Below, piece after piece: positions 1-6,702 of a stretch of 8,429 nt of DNA; position 1 is the first letter of the stretch; every line of letters begins with the position of its first letter. Source of the DNA: Planctomycetota bacterium (GTDB taxonomy: Bacteria > Planctomycetota > Planctomycetia > Planctomycetales > Planctomycetaceae); assembly GCA_024278285.1 (NCBI GenBank), contig JAJRTM010000360.1, positions 1-8,429 of the forward strand, written 5' to 3'. A program made the translations under genes and the position numbers. The notes beneath the pieces are model-generated. The model saw only the letters and a list, made by a program, of their open reading frames with translations. It was not told the DNA's origin and did not search any database.

Positions 1-29
1 TTGACGTATCAGTTATTTGCAAGTATCTT
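1..29 (+). promoter_or_regulatory. candidate sigma70-type promoter of the DUF1501 gene
   Basis: TTGACG at 1-6 and TATCTT at 24-29 are separated by 17 bp, matching five of six and four of six consensus bases. It would give a leader of roughly 100 nt before the ATG at 139. The window starts here, so an upstream co-transcribed gene cannot be excluded; DUF1501 genes often follow DUF1549/DUF1553 genes in Planctomycetes. Confidence 0.3.
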
Positions 30-138
30 TATATGAAGGCCGATGCTAATATAACAGGGTTGGTTAGCGTTGTACAAAGCCCGCGAGGGTTCTCACCTAC
101 ATTTCCTTCCAGACTGTTTCCTACCGGGGAGACGCGAA

Positions 139-1479
139 ATGCTGAATATACTTGGTTCTCGTTATTCGCTGTGTGACGGTATTTCTCGTCGCTCGGTGAT
201 GAAGCTGGGTGGCCTCGCGATGGGCGGGTTATCGCTGCCTCAATTGTTACGCGCTGAACAAGCTGCCGGGATTAGTGGCAACAAAAAAAGTGTCATCATG
301 ATCTTCCTGCCTGGGGGGCCACCTCATCAGGACATGTGGGATATTAAGATGGACGCCCCTTCGGAAATCCGTGGGGAGTTCTCGCCGATTCAAACGAATG
401 TGCCCGGCATCGAAATTGGCGAGATGTTTCCGCGCATCGCCCAGATGGCAGATAAATGTGCTTTCATTCGTTCGATGGTTGGTTCCGATGGCAGGCACGA
501 TGCGTTTCAATGTTTGACGGGTCGCCGGTTTAATCAACAACCTTCAGGAGGGTGGCCCGCACTTGGTTCGGTCTTGTCGAAACTTTACGGTTCGCGAGAT
601 CCAGCCGTCCCTGCGTTTGTTGGTTTGTCGCCACGAACCGGTCACAAAGAATGGGGCGATCCCGGACAACCCGGTTTTATCGGCGTCGCACACGCACCGT
701 TTCAACCGCATGGCGATGGTCGCAGCGATATGACACTCAACGGTATTTCTGCTGATCGTCTTTCCGATCGCAAACAGGTGCTTGCTTCTTTAGATAACTT
801 CCGCAGACAGGCAGATGCTTCCGGCATGATGGAAGGGATGGATGCTTTCGCTCAACAGGCGTTTGGTATTTTAACTTCGAGCAAACTGGCGGATGCGTTG
901 GATGTCGAAAAAGAAGACCCTGCCCTTCGTGAACGATACGGCAAAGGAACCGCTAAATTGGTTGCAGATGGTGGTCCGAAACTGCTCGATAATTTTTTGA
1001 TTGCCCGCCGATTGGTTGAAGCAGGCGTCCGATGTGTGACGCTTTGTTTTTCCCGCTGGGATTGGCATGGCGGCAACTTCAAACGCGGTCGTGAAGATAT
1101 GCCGATGCTCGATCAGGCACTCAGCGCATTGATTGAAGACCTTGATCAACGCGGTATGCTGGACGACACTTCGATTGTTGTCTGGGGTGAATTCGGACGG
1201 ACTCCGAAAATCAACGGTAACGCCGGGCGTGATCATTGGCCGCGTGTTTCGTGTGCGTTACTGGCGGGCGGTGGAATGCGAACCGGCAAAGTGATCGGTT
1301 CCACCAACCGACTGGGCGAACAGGCAGAAGATCGCCCGGTTCATTTCCAGGAAGTTTTTGCAACGCTTTATAAAGCAGTCGGAATTGACCTCGACCATTT
1401 AGCCATCCCCGATTTCCAAGGTCGCCCACGCTTTCTGGTCGAACACAATAAGTATCGCCCCATGCCCGAACTGGTGTAG
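139..1479 (+). CDS. DUF1501 family exported protein (alkaline-phosphatase/sulfatase-like fold)
   Basis: A 446-residue DUF1501 protein, full length for the family. The N-terminus carries a twin-arginine signal (SRRSVMK at residues 16-22, then a Gly/Leu-rich stretch to about residue 38), so export by the Tat pathway is expected. Family motifs follow in order: an [13 protein letters not shown] block near residue 56, and in the C-terminal third WGEFGRTP (about 348-355), [17 protein letters not shown] and a Gly-Glu/Arg-Pro-Val block ending in a short-chain LYKAVGID segment. DUF1501 belongs to the alkaline-phosphatase-like superfamily and is massively expanded in Planctomycetes, usually beside cytochrome-type DUF1549/DUF1553 genes; its substrate is unknown. 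I chose ATG 139 because GGGGAGA lies 6 bp upstream and the Tat signal then sits at the usual place; the reading frame stays open to a TTG at 70, which lacks a ribosome site. Family assignment is firm, function is not. Confidence 0.92.
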   Translation: MLNILGSRYSLCDGISRRSVMKLGGLAMGGLSLPQLLRAEQAAGISGNKKSVIMIFLPGGPPHQDMWDIKMDAPSEIRGEFSPIQTNVPGIEIGEMFPRIAQMADKCAFIRSMVGSDGRHDAFQCLTGRRFNQQPSGGWPALGSVLSKLYGSRDPAVPAFVGLSPRTGHKEWGDPGQPGFIGVAHAPFQPHGDGRSDMTLNGISADRLSDRKQVLASLDNFRRQADASGMMEGMDAFAQQAFGILTSSKLADALDVEKEDPALRERYGKGTAKLVADGGPKLLDNFLIARRLVEAGVRCVTLCFSRWDWHGGNFKRGREDMPMLDQALSALIEDLDQRGMLDDTSIVVWGEFGRTPKINGNAGRDHWPRVSCALLAGGGMRTGKVIGSTNRLGEQAEDRPVHFQEVFATLYKAVGIDLDHLAIPDFQGRPRFLVEHNKYRPMPELV

Positions 1480-1499
1480 AGAGCAACCCGCGGATACTA

Positions 1500-1862
1500 T
1501 TAATCACGTTTTTTTCGTTGTGTACGGAATCTAATAAGGGCTGCACTAAGTCCCAAAGTAAACAGGCCGGCAACGAGGGAAATAAATACGTGACTTGCGA
1601 AAACAATAGCAGCTTGAGTCCCACTGCCGGATGTTGGACCAAGTTGGCCGGAGGAAGTAAAAAAGCGGTACCCCTCAAGATAATAGTATTGCCAGAGCTT
1701 GCATTGAACTAACGCATTGCCGGTAAAGAATAAATGCTGCTTGAACAGCAATATGGCGACAAACGCAAGAAGGAAGCCCGTAAAGAAACACCAACGGAAC
1801 CTTAATCGAAGATCCGATTTCTCATTCCCAGAGGTAGGCGAACTTGGTGTCTCTTCAGTCAC
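1500..1862 (-). CDS. small two-helix membrane protein, unknown function
   Basis: A 120-residue protein I do not recognise. It has a short polar, Ser/Pro/Glu-rich N-terminus, a first hydrophobic helix (FFTGFLLAFVAILLF, about residues 25-39), a middle region rich in aromatic residues, Gly and Ser, and a second helix (AIVFASHVFISLVAGLFTL onward, about 85-110), ending in a basic tail (RFRTQRKKRD). The charge pattern fits an inner-membrane protein with both termini in the cytoplasm. I prefer the GTG start at 1860-1862 because GAGG lies about 9 bp upstream; the frame also contains an ATG at 1899-1901 without a ribosome site. It converges on the DUF1501 gene with only 20 bp between stop codons and no clear terminator hairpin there. 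The membrane-helix pattern and start signal make it likely real. Confidence 0.6.
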   Translation of the reverse strand: MTEETPSSPTSGNEKSDLRLRFRWCFFTGFLLAFVAILLFKQHLFFTGNALVQCKLWQYYYLEGYRFFTSSGQLGPTSGSGTQAAIVFASHVFISLVAGLFTLGLSAALIRFRTQRKKRD

Positions 1863-2100
1863 TATAATACCTCGTGAAATAAAACAGGCTGTGAATGCCA
1901 TTGAATTTGCAGTTCAAACATTAACTTTTTTCTTAAATGGATTCAATCTTGAAATGCAATTATTTTTGATTTGGGAAAAGTGGCTTTCTCTAAATTGCTT
2001 ATCAGGTGGTTCAAGTAGCGTAGCGACTGCCTTAAAAGTCAAGTAGGGAAAATAAAGGTGTCGGTCACGAATGGCTCCCTTCTTTTTTTCTGCTTGCTGT
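1863..2100. other. intergenic stretch without a recognised gene
   Basis: AT-rich DNA between the membrane-protein gene and the transposase remnant. The open frames crossing it have no ribosome site or family resemblance. I see no tRNA, strong terminator or repeat. The segment around 2057-2080 may be the outer edge of the decayed insertion sequence, but no terminal inverted repeat partner is visible. Confidence 0.4.
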
Positions 2101-2146
2101 GATCAACCTTGCAGCAGATTGCACCGTGCTTCGTCGCGTGGAACGG

Positions 2147-2460
2147 TTAAGAGTTTGAGACTTTTCGGCCTTCATTTTTTTGCACGTGGTTCGACACGTC
2201 CGGGACGGTTACCAACTCGCTGTTGCGATACGTTTTGCAACGCAGCACATCCAGACCCATCCACTTCGGTTTCTGAGGACGTTCCCAGGTTTGCATGGCA
2301 TCACACGCGTTACTCCCGGGACGAAGTTGGTGCAGTCGAACGACGAAATCGACGTTGTGCTGCAACAGCAACGCCATCATAAAAAACGAACAGTAATAAC
2401 GATCAATGCAGGGGCATTTCCGCAGATGAACTTCAAAAACTCACGAAGTACCGTAGTTAT
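2147..2460 (-). pseudogene. IS4-family-like transposase remnant, frameshifted
   Basis: Read on the minus strand, the DNA from about 2404 down to 2147 encodes DRYYCSFFMMALLLQH, then NVDFVVRLHQ, a W-x-RP-x-KPKWM block and an ELVTVPDV segment. This order matches the middle of IS4-type transposases common in Planctomycetes, where the DRYYCS aspartate is the second acidic residue of the DDE triad. Just upstream the related piece REFLKFICGNAPALI lies in another frame, so a frameshift sits near 2400-2406. The N-terminal third with the first aspartate and the C-terminal YREK region with the glutamate are missing or unrecognisable, and the frame stops at 2147. No ribosome site, inverted repeats or target duplication are found. 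It is a dead fragment; edges are approximate. Confidence 0.6.
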
Positions 2461-2603
2461 ACTACGACAAAGCGTTATATAAATATGGTAAATAGGCTTT
2501 CCAGTGAGCCAGGCAAAGTGTATATTCTCGAAGTATTGAAGCCGAACCCAAACTGTGGAAGAATCAATCTGGTGAAATAATGGTAGAACGGCTTTTTCAA
2601 TCA
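2461..2603. other. intergenic stretch, nothing recognised
   Basis: The minus-strand frame here runs on from the transposase remnant but I see no transposase motif in it. No RNA gene or terminator is evident; it probably includes further eroded insertion-sequence DNA. Confidence 0.3.
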
Positions 2604-2633
2604 TAGACATCTATGTGCTGGAAACACTATCAT
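2604..2633 (+). promoter_or_regulatory. candidate promoter of tRNA-Leu
   Basis: TAGACA (2604-2609) and TATCAT (2628-2633) are separated by 18 bp and place transcription start at about 2640, directly before the tRNA. It is on the chromosomal side of the integration site, so it would keep driving the reconstituted tRNA after insertion. Confidence 0.3.
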
Positions 2634-2642
2634 ACAAGCATA

Positions 2643-2730
<88 letters not shown>

Positions 2731-2781
2731 GTTTAAGGCTTGTATAGTAGCGTTTACGGGCTTCCCTTCACTCTGATTTGC

Positions 2782-3933
2782 TTATTCTCCAGCCACCTCG
2801 GAATCTGCCTGTCTCGTGAAAGTCTCACGAACGGCAAGAAATTCAGGAACGTGAACTTTTTTGATCGCCTTCTTCAGCTTGCCCGCCATGTTGACATAGC
2901 CCCGTGTCGTTTCCAGTGATCGATGCTGCATCAGCTTCTGGAGTTCAAACAGATCCATGTGTTCGGCGTTCGCGGTTGCGTAGCCTCTTCTCAGATCGTG
3001 GAAACCGAAATAGCCGCCATTCTTTCCACAGTTTTGAACTCCGGCTTTATCTTGGATATTGTGATATACTTTGTACAGTTGACGCATAGCCGTTCCAACC
3101 TGGCATTGAAAAACCTCATGCGTTTCCGCTGCCAGTAGTGGCCTGAGATGCTCGATAACGGCCCCGTGAATCGGTATCCGCTCATCACGCTTGCCTTTAG
3201 TTGTATCAGACGGGGCGAACGCTGTGCCGGCTTCCAGGTCCACGTTGTCCCAGGTAAGAGACAGGATTTGCGAGATACGCCAGCCCGTTAGATACGCGAA
3301 CGTGAGTAGGGATCGCCAGTATTGAGCAGGATTCACATTTGGCATACTCGGCATGTGGGCAACTTCACACGCCGAGTACATCGCCCGGAACTGCTCATCA
3401 TTGACGAACGTCTTTTCCTTCTCATGCAATCGAAGCATTTTGATTTCGGGAACTCGCTTGATGAATTCCCAGCGGTACGCCTTTCGCAACGCCAGTTTCA
3501 GATATCGCAATTTCTTGTTGATCGTCGCTGGGGCCGTTTCCTTGTCCTGCAATCGTTTTACATAACGGTCCACAAACTCATCAGAAATCTCGGTCATCTT
3601 CCGAACCCCGGTGAGCTTCTGGAAACTTTCCAGTCCTGCAACCGCTGAAATTCGATGCCCACTCGATAGCCCGCTCAAAACGAGATCATCATACTTTGCC
3701 CGGAATTGCTTCCAGGTCTCTTTGCGCTGGCCCTCGTATGTGCCGTTCGCCAGTTGCACATGCAATTCCATTGCGTAATGCTTCGCCCGGCTCTTGTTCT
3801 CTCTGCCTGGTCCGAACGATTTGGATCGGCGTTTACCATTCGGCTCTATCCAGTCCACAACCCACGGAGCTTTTTTCGTCCCGTACTTCTCGATATCACG
3901 GGCTTTCTGATGTATCCATGCTTTCTTTCTCAT
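2782..3933 (-). CDS. int: tyrosine site-specific recombinase (integrase)
   Basis: A 383-residue phage-type integrase that would join the element's attachment site to tRNA-Leu and, with an excisionase, reverse it. The N-terminal region (about 20-70) resembles a DNA-arm-binding domain, the SAM-like core-binding domain spans about 73-160 (with the ATINKKLRYLKLALRKA helix pair), and the catalytic domain about 175-350. The full catalytic set is visible: R219 (TGWRISQIL), K246 in the beta-hairpin (TTKGKRDE), H312 and R315 (FHDLRRGYAT), H337 (LMQHRSLETT) and Y346 (RGYVNM). The ATG at 3933 is supported by AGGAAAGG about 7 bp upstream. The gene's 3' end faces the tRNA, 52 bp from the core, and its last codons contain one copy of the 21-bp arm repeat. 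Only 34 bp separate it from the small DNA-binding gene upstream, which suggests co-transcription. Confidence 0.95.
   Translation of the reverse strand: MRKKAWIHQKARDIEKYGTKKAPWVVDWIEPNGKRRSKSFGPGRENKSRAKHYAMELHVQLANGTYEGQRKETWKQFRAKYDDLVLSGLSSGHRISAVAGLESFQKLTGVRKMTEISDEFVDRYVKRLQDKETAPATINKKLRYLKLALRKAYRWEFIKRVPEIKMLRLHEKEKTFVNDEQFRAMYSACEVAHMPSMPNVNPAQYWRSLLTFAYLTGWRISQILSLTWDNVDLEAGTAFAPSDTTKGKRDERIPIHGAVIEHLRPLLAAETHEVFQCQVGTAMRQLYKVYHNIQDKAGVQNCGKNGGYFGFHDLRRGYATANAEHMDLFELQKLMQHRSLETTRGYVNMAGKLKKAIKKVHVPEFLAVRETFTRQADSEVAGE
2813..2833. repeat. 21-bp arm-type repeat, left copy (inside int)
   Basis: Positions 2813-2833 are identical to 7960-7980 and in the same orientation. The repeat contains an inverted pair TCGTGA-N5-TCACGA. 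It lies 84 bp inside the left core repeat, within the coding sequence for the integrase C-terminus. In the circular form the two copies would flank the core, as integrase or excisionase arm sites do. Confidence 0.7.
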
Positions 3934-3967
3934 CGCATTGCCTTTCCTAATTGAAAAACGAAACTCA

Positions 3968-4174
3968 TTACTTTGGTTTGTTCCTGATTTGTTGATAGAA
4001 CTCCTCGGCCTGAACGATCATCAAGTTTCCAAACATTGAAAACGGAACCCCTTCCTTACGGCAGTTTTCGCGGAACGTCTTGACCTCGACTTGCATTGCA
4101 TCTGCCCATTCACAATCTGTAAAACATCCGTTCTGAGGAAGGCCAGACTGTTTTTCCTGTGCTGCGTGAGTCAT
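3968..4174 (-). CDS. small DNA-binding protein, probable excisionase
   Basis: A 68-residue protein whose segment from about residue 22 to 63 (WADAMQVEVKTFRENCRKEGVP, then a hydrophobic FGNLMIVQAEEFYQQI stretch) has the layout of the MerR-like winged helix found in excisionases: a short HTH, a turn, a beta-strand wing and a final helix. Size and position directly upstream of int fit a recombination directionality factor that bends arm DNA and favours excision. The ATG at 4172-4174 is preceded by a run of G (AGGGGGT) 5-6 bp away. A possible -10, TATACC, lies at 4199-4204 on this strand. The sequence is not close to any excisionase I can name, so the role is inferred from fold-like pattern, size and context. 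It could instead be a transcriptional regulator of int. Confidence 0.6.
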   Translation of the reverse strand: MTHAAQEKQSGLPQNGCFTDCEWADAMQVEVKTFRENCRKEGVPFSMFGNLMIVQAEEFYQQIRNKPK

Positions 4175-4239
4175 TCAACACCCCCTACTGAACACAAAGG
4201 TATAGAAATCCCGTTATGCCTTTTCTGGCCTGTAGACGT

Positions 4240-4286
4240 AAAGAAACCCGGTCAAAACTGGTGATGGTCAGTTCTGCCGGGTCTTT
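4240..4286. other. interrupted stem-loop between divergent genes
   Basis: AAAG plus CCCGG (4240-4251) pairs with CCGGG plus TCTTT (4277-4286), and inside it AACTG (4256-4260) pairs with CAGTT (4269-4273). There is a small bulge and an internal loop but no long U-run on either strand. It lies between the minus-strand excisionase gene and the plus-strand small regulator gene, where a terminator has no obvious purpose, so it may be a structured leader or a protein- or replication-related site. Confidence 0.4.
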
Positions 4287-4354
4287 CAAAACAGCTTCAA
4301 GCCGCCTTGCTTAATCGAATTGTGAATCGGCTCCATCACAAGCCGCCCCACTCA

Positions 4355-4384
4355 TTGTACTACTTTGTACTACAATTGTCTACA
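4355..4384 (+). promoter_or_regulatory. three phased repeats, candidate operator
   Basis: TTGTACTAC occurs at 4355-4363 and 4365-4373 and the variant TTGTCTACA at 4376-4384, with start-to-start distances of 10 and 11 bp, one DNA turn each. They end just before the predicted -35 of the small ribbon-helix-helix-like gene. Such helically phased short repeats are the usual operator form for that protein family, which suggests autoregulation. Confidence 0.5.
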
Positions 4385-4390
4385 ATGTAA

Positions 4391-4418
4391 TTGATAGTTG
4401 TCTTCAGCTTTTGATACT
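4391..4418 (+). promoter_or_regulatory. candidate promoter giving a nearly leaderless transcript
   Basis: TTGATA (4391-4396) and GATACT (4413-4418) are 16 bp apart. Transcription would start at about 4424-4426, only a few bases before the ATG at 4428. No ribosome-binding sequence precedes that ATG, so a leaderless message is a reasonable reading. Confidence 0.35.
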
Positions 4419-4427
4419 CTTTCGTGT

Positions 4428-4592
4428 ATGGGATTCGATGAAGTGATTCAAATACGTTGCACCTCTCTCCAAAAAGAGAGATGGGAAGAAGCCGCCAAAC
4501 TTGACCGCCGCCGCTTCACAGATTGGGTGCGCATGCAGCTTGACGATGCAGCCGATAAGGCCATTGAAGAAGCCGAAAAGAAATCCAAGTGA
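4428..4592 (+). CDS. small ribbon-helix-helix-like DNA-binding protein
   Basis: A 54-residue protein and the only rightward gene in the element. A short beta-like strand (EVIQIRCTS, residues 5-13) is followed by two helices ([13 protein letters not shown] and [23 protein letters not shown]), with the R-F-TDWVR-x-x-LD pattern common in Arc/CopG-like or MobC-like ribbon-helix-helix proteins. These bind DNA as dimers through the strand and act as repressors, antitoxins or plasmid copy-control proteins. No toxin-like partner is adjacent. Phased repeats at 4355-4384 are a likely operator. I chose ATG 4428 because the conserved-looking strand begins just after it; the frame extends to a TTG at 4398, also without a ribosome site. 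The gene converges on the end of the leftward operon 54 bp away. Confidence 0.6.
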   Translation: MGFDEVIQIRCTSLQKERWEEAAKLDRRRFTDWVRMQLDDAADKAIEEAEKKSK

Positions 4593-4646
4593 GAAGCGAA
4601 GCGGCATACTGTCAATGAACCTGTGAGGCAAAGTGCAAGCTCCTTT

Positions 4647-4913
4647 TTATAGTGCCCTGTTTGCCCTGTTTGAAATCGGCTGTGGAGCAGGCTTTCCTTC
4701 CGCTTTGTTGTGTGCAGTCTTTCGCTGGCGTCCCGCTGAATAGATATCGATCCACGGCACCAGCCGCCCCGCTGCGTTCAACTTCACGGCTTGGTGGCAA
4801 TCATCACAACGAAAGAAGTTCGCCGGCTCTGATGTGACTGGAACCGTCCCTGACTTGTGACAGATCGGGCAGGTTGCTGTATTCGCTGAAATATCTTGAG
4901 TCTGATTTGTCAT
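4647..4913 (-). CDS. zinc-ribbon protein, unknown function
   Basis: An 88-residue protein with two CxxC knuckles, C15-P-I-C18 and C36-D-D-C39, separated by 17 residues with a beta-rich spacer, the typical layout of a single zinc ribbon. The C-terminal half is basic and Pro/Ala/Asn-rich, likely disordered. Zinc ribbons of this size often bind nucleic acid or act as adaptor subunits; nothing here gives a specific role. A strong ribosome site, GGAGGAA, lies 6 bp before the ATG at 4911-4913. It is the last gene of the leftward operon, 68 bp after the preceding gene. No clear terminator follows before the convergent regulator gene. Confidence 0.65.
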   Translation of the reverse strand: MTNQTQDISANTATCPICHKSGTVPVTSEPANFFRCDDCHQAVKLNAAGRLVPWIDIYSAGRQRKTAHNKAEGKPAPQPISNRANRAL

Positions 4914-4981
4914 TCCATTTCCTCCCCAATTTCAACAAGCATCAAACCAACGTGATGCGTCGATTCCTCTGGTCTGGTTGA

Positions 4982-5380
4982 TTAGTTCTGGCATCGCGAA
5001 GAGGCGTTTACAAAATCAATGTCGAATTGCTTTTGTTGTGATTGTGGTTCATCGTCTGCATACCAGCCGCCCTCATCTGCGTGCATTTGCCGGAAGTCTT
5101 CGACTTCCTTGCACCACTGGTTGTAAAGTTCCTCACAGGCTGGCGTGTCGCCCCCACCTAAGTATTCCTCAGCGTAATAGGTCGCCATGAGCTTGATTTG
5201 CTCCGGTTTAAGACAACCCCACATGTATTGAAATGTGCGAACCGCATCGCGCAGCTTCCTGTATTCACCCATTTGGAATTGGAAGATTTCATTGACCCGC
5301 TTAACCAGCTTTTTCGGTTTGAATTTGGCTGCCATGATCAGTTCGTAATTTGCTTCAAGAATCGTGTGATATTTTTTCAT
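4982..5380 (-). CDS. hypothetical protein of the replication operon
   Basis: A 132-residue protein I do not recognise. It appears mostly helical: a Lys/Arg-rich N-terminal third (AAKFKPKKLVKRVNEIFQF), a middle segment with many aromatic residues (FQYMWGCLKPEQIKLMATYYAEEYL), then an acidic, Gln-rich tail. The ATG at 5378-5380 lies inside the end of the preceding gene (26-bp overlap), with AAGGA about 10 bp upstream, so translational coupling is likely. Its place right after the replisome-organiser and loader-like genes suggests a role in element replication or its control, but there is no motif to support a specific activity. Confidence 0.6.
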   Translation of the reverse strand: MKKYHTILEANYELIMAAKFKPKKLVKRVNEIFQFQMGEYRKLRDAVRTFQYMWGCLKPEQIKLMATYYAEEYLGGGDTPACEELYNQWCKEVEDFRQMHADEGGWYADDEPQSQQKQFDIDFVNASSRCQN

Positions 5381-5897
5381 CGTGCTTTTTCCTTTTGATC
5401 ATTTTGTTTAGGTCAGCGATTTGCCTGGCTGCTTCCTGCTTGTCGGTCGCTGGTGGCTCTGTGCCTTGAATCATATTTCTGGCATATTCTGCCACTGTTT
5501 TTTTTACTTGCTGCCTTACTCGTTTCTTTTCGCCCACAGTTGTTGGTCCTTCAAGATGATTTCGCTTCATGGCTTTTGCCTGTTCGATTTGATGTCGCCT
5601 CACCTTCTCTGGACTGATTGCCTTCCTCGGCTCCCAGCCTTTAAGCACGCCTGAATAATCACGAGAATAATCAAGTAATACCGGCCTGATTGTAGAGTAA
5701 AACCCATTGATGAACTTCTGGCCTGGCTGCCGTTCGTACCAGTCGCAAGCCTTCTTGAATACCTCTGGCCTCACCCAATGAAATCGGTTGTACCAAACTG
5801 CCATTTCGCTTTTTGTCGCTTGCAATCCGCAACAGGTCAGAGTTTCAATCAAGATGACCGCGAATTGTTGCTGAGTCATTTGCGTCGGCTTGTCCAC
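5355..5897 (-). CDS. putative helicase-loader-like replication protein
   Basis: A 180-residue protein. Residues 8-75 form a helical domain with the pattern MAVWYNRFHWVRPEVFKKACDW, then a GQKFINGFYSTIRPVL segment. This W-Y-x-x-(F/L), E-V-x-x-A, P/G-x-F pattern resembles the N-terminal domain of small phage helicase loaders such as SPP1 G39P, though I cannot test the similarity here. The C-terminal half is highly basic and charged (GEKKRVRQQVKK, KMIKRKK), likely for DNA or protein contact. Start: a GTG at 5895-5897 with AAAGGA about 10 bp upstream; an ATG at 5879 in frame is the alternative. It overlaps the replisome-organiser gene by 53 bp, and organiser followed by loader is a familiar phage order. 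The loader role is inference, mainly from position. Confidence 0.55.
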   Translation of the reverse strand: MDKPTQMTQQQFAVILIETLTCCGLQATKSEMAVWYNRFHWVRPEVFKKACDWYERQPGQKFINGFYSTIRPVLLDYSRDYSGVLKGWEPRKAISPEKVRRHQIEQAKAMKRNHLEGPTTVGEKKRVRQQVKKTVAEYARNMIQGTEPPATDKQEAARQIADLNKMIKRKKHDEKISHDS

Positions 5898-6702
5898 AGT
5901 TCAAAAATCCTTTCATTGCTTCGATGTTGCCTTGTTCCCGTCGCTCACCTGCTGATTTGAATTCCGTTTGCTTCTGTGAACCACGAACTCCAGAGTCCGC
6001 TGTGCGGTTCAGCCATCTACACAGGAACGCTGCCATTCCCTTGATTGTCTTCCGCTTTGTTCGATTATCTCGGCACCATTGCCGAGCTTTAAGGATTTCA
6101 GGAAGAACGTCGAACTCATAAACATCCTGCCATTCCCGCATCTTGTCCGCTGGAAGAATCCATTCCTTCGATTTGCCCTGAGTTGGAAAAATGATCTCAC
6201 ATCCAGAATGATCAACCGCCGCCGGCACTTCGTCCAGCTTGTCTGGCGTCGTGCTTTCTTTCTTCTTTCCCTTCTTTTCATTCTTTACTTTCATTCCCTT
6301 CTTTCTATCGTGACCCGTCTGCGTATCCATTGGCGTATCCATTGGCGTCCCGTCTGCGTGTCCGTCCGCGTCCCGTGACCCCTTTGACCAATCTTGGTAA
6401 GTTGACCAGTTGCATATAGTTACGGTTGAAAAATCGCGTCCCGCTTTTACGGTTATTTGACCGGACTGGTTGAGCTTCGATAACCCCCGTCTTAACTTGC
6501 CTTTCGAGACTCCCAGTGACTCCGAAAAGAGCCGATAAGAAAATGCAAAACTTCCTGGTGGTATCTCATCGCCCTTGAAGAATCCTGTTTTGAAATTTGC
6601 TTTGAGAAGGCAGGTCATCCAGAGTCGGCAAAGCCAATCATCTGACATCGTGATCGATTCAAGCATCTTCCTGTGTACCAGAATGAAACCGCCGGCTGCC
6701 AT
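5845..6702 (-). CDS. phage-type replisome organiser / replication initiation protein
   Basis: A 285-residue protein with the layout of phage replisome organisers. The N-terminal domain (about 5-103) starts with ILVHRKMLES, contains DDWLCRLWMTCLLKAN, GDEIPPGSFAFSYR and a winged helix (LGVSKGKLRRGLSKLNQSGQITV), and ends in TVTICNWSTYQD, the I-x-N-W-x-x-YQ signature of that family. A low-complexity, Lys-rich linker (about 105-155) precedes a C-terminal domain (about 180-233, WILPADKMREWQDVY and KGMAAFLCRWLNR) of DnaD/organiser type. Such proteins bind origin repeats and recruit the helicase loader and host helicase. The linker DNA carries phased repeats at 6321-6374, a candidate origin. GGAGGG lies 6 bp before the ATG, and the upstream stop overlaps it as TAATG, so the two genes are translationally coupled. 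Confidence 0.75.
   Translation of the reverse strand: MAAGGFILVHRKMLESITMSDDWLCRLWMTCLLKANFKTGFFKGDEIPPGSFAFSYRLFSESLGVSKGKLRRGLSKLNQSGQITVKAGRDFSTVTICNWSTYQDWSKGSRDADGHADGTPMDTPMDTQTGHDRKKGMKVKNEKKGKKKESTTPDKLDEVPAAVDHSGCEIIFPTQGKSKEWILPADKMREWQDVYEFDVLPEILKARQWCRDNRTKRKTIKGMAAFLCRWLNRTADSGVRGSQKQTEFKSAGERREQGNIEAMKGFLNCGQADANDSATIRGHLD
6255..6308. other. strand-biased polypyrimidine tract beside the iterons
   Basis: On the + strand this stretch is almost entirely T and C, poor in G, and encodes the Lys-rich linker of the replisome organiser on the other strand. It abuts the iteron cluster on one side, the arrangement of an origin with a duplex-unwinding tract. Lysine codons alone would also produce a purine/pyrimidine bias. 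Confidence 0.35.
6309..6381. repeat. iteron cluster in the replication gene, candidate replication origin
   Basis: GCGT cores followed by (A/G)TCC or CCC begin at 6321, 6333, 6345, 6356 and 6368, giving spacings of 12, 12, 11 and 12 bp. The first two are perfect 12-mers (GCGTATCCATTG). CGTGACCC flanks the set at 6309-6316 and 6374-6381, and TTGACCA appears twice just beyond (6384-6390, 6402-6408). In lambda and SPP1 the origin lies within the initiator gene as short repeats next to an A+T-rich or strand-biased tract, which is the arrangement here. The repeats also encode a repetitive Asp/Thr/Pro linker. Confidence 0.5.

Noticed and set aside
1717..2046. Plus-strand frame of 109 codons
   Set aside because: Mostly antisense to the membrane-protein gene, without a ribosome site; the opposite strand has the coherent membrane-helix pattern.
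2071..2482. Plus-strand open frames of about 100 codons
   Set aside because: They lie antisense to the recognisable transposase motifs and have no ribosome site or family pattern.
4428..4913. Toxin-antitoxin pair formed by the ribbon-helix-helix-like gene and the zinc-ribbon gene
   Set aside because: The two genes are convergent, not an operon, and the zinc-ribbon protein has no toxin-like active-site motif.
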